This document shows, in pieces, positions 6,745 through 11,612 of a DNA stretch of 11,612 nt. Origin of the DNA: Fonsecaea monophora. Lineage: Eukaryota > Ascomycota > Eurotiomycetes > Chaetothyriales > Herpotrichiellaceae. A model generated the notes under the pieces. That model was not told the origin of the DNA. It worked only from the letters and a program-made list of their open reading frames with translations, and searched no databases. The DNA lies in NCBI RefSeq assembly GCF_001642475.1, contig NW_019174159.1, forward strand, positions 1-11,612, given 5' to 3'. The first letter of the stretch is position 1, and every line of letters starts with the position of its first letter. Position numbers and translations under genes: made by a program.

Positions 6745-7564
6745 TTGGTTTGGTCGATCCACTGTCGGGTGCTTAAGTAGAAGAAGCCTTTCGTGTGTGC
6801 GTTTTGCTGTCTGAATCTTGAACTTCTCGTTTAGATCGACCCGAGATTTCCCTCAGGGTTGAGGAATGGAGGTGATATCCTACTCAGAGGTGATAGTTTG
6901 GTCGATCCAGGTGGGGACGTGAGTAGAAGCCCTTCGTGTGGGCGTTTCACGGTCTGACTTCTGACCTTCTCGTTTAGATCGAGTCGAAATTTTCCTCAGG
7001 GATGAAGAATGGAGGGAATACCCTCTTCGAAGGTGATAGGGATGATATTTAAAGCCTGGAATTCAGTCTCGGTTTCGTCGATTCACTGTCGTATACAGAA
7101 GTAGAAGCCCTTGGTATATCCGTTTCGCGGCCTGAATCTTGACCTTCTCGTTTAGATCGAGTTGAGACTGTCCTCTGGGTTGAAGAATGAAAGTGATACC
7201 CTCTTCGAAGGCGATCTAGTCGGATACGGGAGTAGAAGCCCTTTTTGTATACGTTTGCTGTCTGCATTTTGACCTTCTCGCTTGGATCGAGTCGAGATTT
7301 TTGAACTTCTCGCTTAGATCGAGTCGAGGTCTTCCTCCGGGGAGAAGAAGTCCTTTGCGTGGGCGTTTCGCGGCCTAAATCTTGACCTTCTCGTTGGATC
7401 GACCCGAGTCGAGGTCTTCCTCCGGCTTGAAGAATGAAGGTCGATCCACTGTTGGGTACGGGAGAAGAAGCCCTTCTTTTGGGCGTTTCGCGGCCCGAAT
7501 CTTGACCTTCTCGTTTGGATCGACCCGAGTCGAGGTCTTCCTCCGGGGAGAAGAATGACCACGA
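6745..7564 (+). repeat. Repeat family B: diverged tandem units of about 80-180 bp
   Basis: The core GACCTTCTCGTTTAGATCGAGTCGAG and variants occurs seven times at about 6820, 6963, 7141, 7271, 7303, 7384 and 7504. Each is usually preceded by AGAAGCCCTTCGTGTGGGCGTTTCGCGGCCTGAATCTT and followed by TCTTCCTCCGGGTTGAAGAATGAAGGTGATA. Spacing shrinks from about 180 to 32 bp, showing internal deletions and duplications. The last three units are the most alike and share CGACCCGAGTCGAGGTCTTCCTCCGG. Short minus-strand frames through it only repeat the unit. No known family is recognised. Confidence 0.88.
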
Positions 7565-7617
7565 CGGACGGCTTTCGTGTCTGGAAGCCGTGCTAGGGCT
7601 TCCCAGAGAATGCCGCC

Positions 7618-7665
7618 GATATATATATAAGAATGTATATATAGGTTGCTAGCTAGCCAACTGGT
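7618..7665. other. TA-rich tract followed by CTAGCTAGCC
   Basis: GATATATATATAAG and GTATATATAGG lie side by side, followed by GCTAGCTAGCC. The TA runs directly follow repeat family B, mirroring the TATA-like element that directly precedes family A. This may be simple-sequence DNA or a TATA element; nothing downstream supports a gene. Confidence 0.5.
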
Positions 7666-7743
7666 CGCTGGCAGCTAGAGGAGGAGGTGTAACACTTTCT
7701 GTGTCTGTGTCTCCCTTGGTAATTGTCCGAGGGTGGACAAGGT

Positions 7744-7783
7744 CCCTCTCTGAGAGAGGGTCTCGAGAGAGTTGTCTCTCTCG
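7744..7783. repeat. Two adjacent perfect hairpins
   Basis: CCCTCTCT-G-AGAGAGGG (7744-7760) is a perfect 8-bp inverted repeat with a one-base centre. CGAGAGAG-TTGT-CTCTCTCG (7764-7783) is a perfect 8-bp stem with a four-base loop. They are separated by three bases, and all arms share the CTCTCT/AGAGAG sequence, so alternative pairings (cruciform or slipped) are also possible. No gene abuts them closely enough to call a terminator. Confidence 0.75.
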
Positions 7784-7909
7784 GAGGAGGGAAAGGGAGA
7801 TGGTGAGTGTTGAAAAAGATCTCATCGAGGGTCGAAGAAGGGGGAGATATAAATAATTTCCAAGACAGAGAACGAGGAAGAGCCGTCAAGGGTTCTTGGT
7901 GATGGTCAC

Positions 7910-8100
7910 GGGCAGAGGAAGCGGAACAATAAGGAGAAGTAGCACAATAGGCAGAACAATAGGCAGAATGAGAGGTAGAATAAGAAGAAGGACAGAAGCA
8001 GAGCGTGAAGCAGAATGTGAAACAGAATGAGAAGCAGAATGAGAAGCAGAATGAGAAGCAGAACGTGAAGAAGAATGAGAACCAGAGGAAGAAGCGGAGA
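7910..8100 (+). repeat. Purine-rich 12-bp repeat tract
   Basis: Plus-strand purine-rich DNA built on GAAGCAGAATGA and variants. Three near-identical 12-bp units lie at about 8031-8066, flanked by diverged ones (GGCAGAATGAGA, GAAGCAGAGCGT, GAAACAGAATGA). The plus frame reading Glu-Lys-Gln-Asn is open for only about 40 codons and is closed by nearby stops, so I do not treat it as coding. The strand asymmetry could favour triplex or R-loop formation. Confidence 0.8.
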
Positions 8101-8307
8101 TGCAGAGTTGCAGCGATGCAGTAATGTATTATTGTGTACAGCAGTGTTGTGCTACAGCAATGTCAGTCTAAGAGACGACTAAGGATGCTTTCTATCGAAT
8201 ATTAATGCCGCCTTGTCATAGGAACCAGTGCCTTTTCTTTACTTCTCCTGTTGTCTGTCCACCATACCATGTTCTCATAACAATACATTGACAATGTGCT
8301 TTTGTAG
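8101..8307. other. Short spacer, nothing recognised
   Basis: AT-richer DNA between two repeat tracts, with no open frame, motif or clear polyadenylation signal for the flanking minus-strand gene. It may contain the 3' UTR and transcript end of the VIT/vWA gene. Confidence 0.4.
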
Positions 8308-8428
8308 GTGTTGATGCGAAGGGCGATTAGTGATGAAGTGTTGACGTGAAGGGAAGTTGTGCTGATAGGTGTCGACGTGAAGGGAAGTTGTGCTGATTAG
8401 ATGTCGACGTCAAGGGAGGTTGTAGTGT
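8308..8428. repeat. 31-34-bp minisatellite abutting the VIT/vWA stop codon
   Basis: Four units begin at about 8308, 8338, 8369 and 8403 with the consensus GTGTCGACGTGAAGGGAAGTTGTGCTGATAG. Units 2 and 3 are nearly identical; the outer two are more diverged. The array ends directly at the stop codon of the minus-strand gene (8431-8429), so it lies in that gene's 3' UTR. Each unit carries a near-palindromic GTCGAC. Confidence 0.85.
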
Positions 8429-11155
8429 TCAGAGTGCGGATTTGGCCACCGCGACAGCCTTCAGGGCCTCTTCTTTGGTCCGCATCACGGTTGTCAACCA
8501 CTGCATGGCTTTCTCGACAATCAAGTCCCAGACCTCCTCCTCTTCTGGCACTTTGAGCTTCAACCAGGCAACCGACAACGCCGTAGCGCGAATACCATCT
8601 TGATCCATACCATACAACCGCAGAGCTCGATAGCGACTCTCAGTCAACCCCAGGAGGGCGACTAGGTCTCCAGAATGATGCCACGCACCATTGTACTCAA
8701 CCAAGATGAGGACTTGGTACATTTTCCCGGTATCATCGTAGGAAAGCCACCCGGCGTGAGGACCGCGGGGCTGGACTGCATCTCGAGCTGGTGGCACGAC
8801 GCTTCCAAACAGGCTGGTATGGCGGACATTGTCAGGGACCGGGGTACCGATAGCTCCAAACACGCTTCCAGTGTTGTCACTAGTGTAGTCGGGCGTGCTC
8901 AATCCGAACATGCTCATACGGCGAGGATTGTAGGCAGGAATGAAGGAACTGACCGTATCGCTTCTTCGGAGAGGTGGAGCTGCTGGATTGAAGCTGACTG
9001 GTGGCGAGGGCGGGGTAGGTTCTCTGGCCGCATACAATTGCACATTGCTGCCGGGTGAGGTCACCACGATCGTAGGGAGGGCGGTGGTGCTAGCCGATGC
9101 TGCAGAGGTCGTGGCCTCTTCAGTGTTCGGATGTGGTTCGTCCATAGTTTCGACTGCCACGAAGGAGGACCACTGGCCGCCGACTTGGTACAGGACTCCC
9201 AAGCGAACGGCCTCACGTTCGACCATGAGAGAGAACACGTTCTTGTAAACCGACTTCATTAGCTGGCCATCTGGTGTCTTTGCGTCGGTGAGCCATCCAA
9301 ACTCGTCTTCCAGCTCGCCAATGGCCTTCATGGCGGCCAGTTTGTGGATTGTTGTACCCACGCCAATGTCTTGGACAGGGAATTCCATAATAAGAGGACC
9401 ATTGATAGTGGTGCCGCGAAACACAACAGACTTTGGGGTCTTCTTAGATGCTCCAGGAGAGAGCAATAGATAGACAGTGGCGGGATTGTTTGGGTACAAT
9501 GCTGGCATGCCGTGGGGGGCTTGGATGTATTTGGGCAAGGGGACCGATGGCAAGTTGTCGTAACGCCCCTCTGGGGGGTTTTGTGGAGCTTCAGTGGAAT
9601 TGAGATCAATCAGAGGAATGGAGTTCTCCGACATCAACCCCGGCGTGAGAGTATTGTTCTGCAGCTCACTCGTCCCAAAGTCTTGCTCAAAACCGGCGTC
9701 GTCGTCGGCATATTTGAACTCAAAGGCATAGCCAGTGACATGAGGCGTCAAGGCCCCTTTCAACATACGGAGGATGGCTTTGTCCATCTTGTCGTGTGAA
9801 GAAATGAACTGACTAAAGCCCCCACCGGCATTGGCGATGCCGTCGATGAGGGAGGCCGAAACAGTGGGACCAATGCCCAAAGAAAAGAAACGAGAGTTGG
9901 GTGTCTCTTTGATGATGTTGAAAAGGCGTTGGTGACTCCAGAGGTCACCGTCGGTGAGGATCAAGATTTCCAGAGGGAGTTCGGGGTCAAGACGTCGGGC
10001 AATGGTTGCTTTGACTGGATGGATCAAGTCAGACCCGCCATATCTGGCATCGAGGGAATCCAGATGGTTCCTAGCCCCGTCCAGACTGAATTTGTCGTAG
10101 GTGACACTCTTCTGGAAGAAGAATGAGAAGTACGTGCCAAAGGAGCAAATATTGAATTTGACCCCGACGGGAAGTGACTTGACAAAGACGTGCATGGCGG
10201 ATCTCAACAATGGAATCTTGCTCTGCATGCTTCCGCTTCTATCAACTATGAAGACAATCTCGGGTGAGATTCTGGGGAGCTGCTTTTTGGGCTCCAGCGT
10301 GACCATGACTGCACGTTGATTGGGGATGGTTGGGTGAGTTTCGACCATAGCACGAGGAATTGCAGTGTCCTGGGCCTGAATGAGAAAGACCAAATCATGG
10401 TCGAGTGTAGGGATACCCAAAACCAACGTGGCCGAGGCGGTATGACTCTTGTATGAGTCTTTGTCCATTCGGGAAGTGCGTCCAAGGGTGACTTGAATTG
10501 GATGGGTTGGAGATTGAATTCCAGTGATGACCGACCCTTCGTCATGAGTGACATCGATGCAGACGTCAATCAAACCATTGCGGGCGATGTTGGGAAAGGC
10601 CATGGCAGACTCGGTGCACAAATATCCATAACGAGGAGCCACAAAGCTTGGGAGAGTAAATTGAGCTTCACCAGTCTCAGCGTGGTGCTCGAGGTCGTTG
10701 ACATATCTCAGGACAACATGAATCTCTTGAAGAGCCTCGACACTGCCAAGAGAGGTGGTAAAGACATCAGGGTCATTGATCATCCGCTCAAGGACGACTG
10801 CATATCTGCCCCGGGCCATAGTCTCCTGGTATTCAGCATTGGCTTCACCTCTTGCTTTGACATTGCCAACAATGGTCTTGGACCCAATGGTGCATTGAAA
10901 GTGAACGATCTTGATGCCGCCGTTGAGAGGAAAGGTGTAGAGGATCCGATCAAGCTTGGTACTCTTGTAGTTGACGAAGCTCTGTCTGAGGGTCGTGCAG
11001 GAAATACGGCTGTAGATGGTGCTGTGGGCGGACAGCTTGGATTGCGGGAGATATTTGCCACGCCCCTCGTCATCGTCAACAAAGTAGATTCCACCAAGAC
11101 GGCCTTGATTGCCGACATAGGAGGGCCACCCTACATAAGGGATGTACAGCGACAT
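8429..11155 (-). CDS. VIT and von Willebrand factor A domain protein
   Basis: Single-exon 908-residue protein. ATG 11155 has A at -3 and is the first ATG after an in-frame TAA (11197-11195). Residues about 35-155 are a VIT domain (typical FPLNGG at 75-80, then a Gly/Ala/Glu/Tyr helix segment near 99-115). A beta-rich link follows. Residues about 298-470 are a vWA domain opening IVFIVDRSGSM. The metal-ion-dependent adhesion site is present: Asp305, Ser307, Ser309 (DxSxS), Ser375 in GGSD where Thr is usual, and Asp402 in TDGD. Residues about 672-800 are a Pro/Ser/Thr-rich variable linker. The C-terminus (about 803-905) has the pattern seen in PARP4/VWA5-type proteins: a G-x-W strand, then ATAL-x-x-AWL and a final WDLI-x-x-KA-x-x-WL helix. 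No signal peptide or membrane segment, so probably cytosolic, unlike secreted ITIH proteins. Expected role is metal-dependent protein binding; the partner is unknown. Confidence 0.93.
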   Translation of the reverse strand: MSLYIPYVGWPSYVGNQGRLGGIYFVDDDEGRGKYLPQSKLSAHSTIYSRISCTTLRQSFVNYKSTKLDRILYTFPLNGGIKIVHFQCTIGSKTIVGNVKARGEANAEYQETMARGRYAVVLERMINDPDVFTTSLGSVEALQEIHVVLRYVNDLEHHAETGEAQFTLPSFVAPRYGYLCTESAMAFPNIARNGLIDVCIDVTHDEGSVITGIQSPTHPIQVTLGRTSRMDKDSYKSHTASATLVLGIPTLDHDLVFLIQAQDTAIPRAMVETHPTIPNQRAVMVTLEPKKQLPRISPEIVFIVDRSGSMQSKIPLLRSAMHVFVKSLPVGVKFNICSFGTYFSFFFQKSVTYDKFSLDGARNHLDSLDARYGGSDLIHPVKATIARRLDPELPLEILILTDGDLWSHQRLFNIIKETPNSRFFSLGIGPTVSASLIDGIANAGGGFSQFISSHDKMDKAILRMLKGALTPHVTGYAFEFKYADDDAGFEQDFGTSELQNNTLTPGLMSENSIPLIDLNSTEAPQNPPEGRYDNLPSVPLPKYIQAPHGMPALYPNNPATVYLLLSPGASKKTPKSVVFRGTTINGPLIMEFPVQDIGVGTTIHKLAAMKAIGELEDEFGWLTDAKTPDGQLMKSVYKNVFSLMVEREAVRLGVLYQVGGQWSSFVAVETMDEPHPNTEEATTSAASASTTALPTIVVTSPGSNVQLYAAREPTPPSPPVSFNPAAPPLRRSDTVSSFIPAYNPRRMSMFGLSTPDYTSDNTGSVFGAIGTPVPDNVRHTSLFGSVVPPARDAVQPRGPHAGWLSYDDTGKMYQVLILVEYNGAWHHSGDLVALLGLTESRYRALRLYGMDQDGIRATALSVAWLKLKVPEEEEVWDLIVEKAMQWLTTVMRTKEEALKAVAVAKSAL

Positions 11156-11612
11156 CTTGAAAGAGGTTTGACTGAGAATGAGAATGAAACTGTGTTAGAA
11201 TGAGGATTGTAAGAGAGTCTGTGTTGGAATGAATGCGGTTGTGTGAGACTGAGAAGTACGAGAATTGTTTGAGGATGGAAGAAGAGAAGCTGAAAAAGAG
11301 GCAGTTGGACTGATGGTGGGAATTGGATTTGGTCGCAGGCAGCCAGCCAACTGCGAAAGGCAGTTGAGTGACAGGTAGAGACGGAAGGTGGTCGAGTTGG
11401 ACGAGGCAGGAAGGTGATTTTTGTAACAAAAGCAGTTGTGAAAGGGAGGTGCCCACAAACGAGTGAAGTGAATACAAGGCAAGAAGAAGTGAGAACAAAC
11501 GAGAATGCGATGTGGAAGTGGAAGTGAAAGTGAAGTGAAGTGAAGGCAGACACGTCTTTGGTTTGTTTTGTTTTTTTTTTTTTAATTTTTGTTGGAAGGA
11601 GGTGGGGGAGGG
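11156..11612 (-). promoter_or_regulatory. CT-rich upstream region of the VIT/vWA gene
   Basis: Read on the minus strand, the region is dominated by C and T. It contains a repeated CACTTC tract (complement of GAAGTG units at about 11515-11545) and an A run (complement of 13 T at 11571-11583). Such pyrimidine tracts are common just upstream of fungal transcription starts. The TATA box and start site were not located with confidence. No other gene is seen here. Confidence 0.5.

Noticed and set aside
7049..7562. Minus-strand frames in repeat family B with a repeated Arg-Ser-Arg-Phe peptide
   Set aside because: They are short, do not stay in one frame across units, and indels between units are not multiples of three.
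5868..7564. CRISPR-like array or transposon with terminal repeats
   Set aside because: Units are long, diverged and irregularly spaced, with no uniform spacers, no target-site duplication, no terminal inverted repeats and no transposase or reverse-transcriptase motifs.
10493..11203. 236-codon plus-strand frame antisense to the VIT/vWA gene
   Set aside because: It lies opposite a clearly homologous gene and its translation lacks any recognisable feature; it is a shadow of codon usage.
1..11612. tRNA, rRNA or telomeric repeats
   Set aside because: I saw no cloverleaf with a matching T-loop, no rRNA-like stretch and no TTAGGG arrays on either strand by eye. A covariance-model scan was not possible here.

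Overview
The window looks like nuclear DNA of a filamentous ascomycete (Pezizomycotina). The evidence is long intron-poor genes, one short intron of typical fungal length (69 nt), pyrimidine-rich and CCAAT-containing upstream regions, many micro- and minisatellites between genes, and two protein types that are fungal in character: a DUF7924-like nuclease-fold protein and a cytoplasmic VIT/vWA protein. I see no bacterial operon structure, tRNA, rRNA, CRISPR array or intact transposon. The species cannot be named from the sequence.

Layout. 1-117 is a 15-bp tandem array that may be the tail of a gene lying off the left edge. 142-896 holds nothing convincing. 897-1299 is a promoter-like region for a plus-strand, single-exon gene at 1300-3180. 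That gene encodes a 626-residue protein with a basic, low-complexity N-terminus, a central DUF7924-like PD-(D/E)XK-type domain, a Ser/Pro repeat and a short C-terminal coiled coil. The expected catalytic Glu of the E-x-K motif is Lys. 3181-4283 is an intergenic mosaic of microsatellites.

A minus-strand gene occupies 5432-4314. I model it with a short first exon, a 69-nt intron and a long second exon, giving 349 residues: an acidic N-terminus, an Asn-rich pentapeptide array encoded by 15-bp DNA repeats, and a charged coiled-coil half.

5433-8428 is a gene-poor stretch of about 3 kb. It holds a 13-G run, a possible promoter with two CACGTG boxes and a TATA element, two diverged long-unit repeat families (A: 5868-6680; B: 6745-7564), a pair of perfect hairpins, a purine-rich 12-bp repeat tract and a 31-34-bp minisatellite that abuts the next gene. 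11155-8429 (minus) encodes a 908-residue VIT + vWA protein with an essentially complete metal-binding site, followed by its CT-rich upstream region to the window end.

The three genes show no obvious shared pathway. The most distinctive theme is repeat expansion in multiples of three inside genes (15-bp and 18-bp units) and irregular long-unit arrays between them. The best candidates for something undescribed are the two long-unit repeat families and the Asn-repeat coiled-coil protein.
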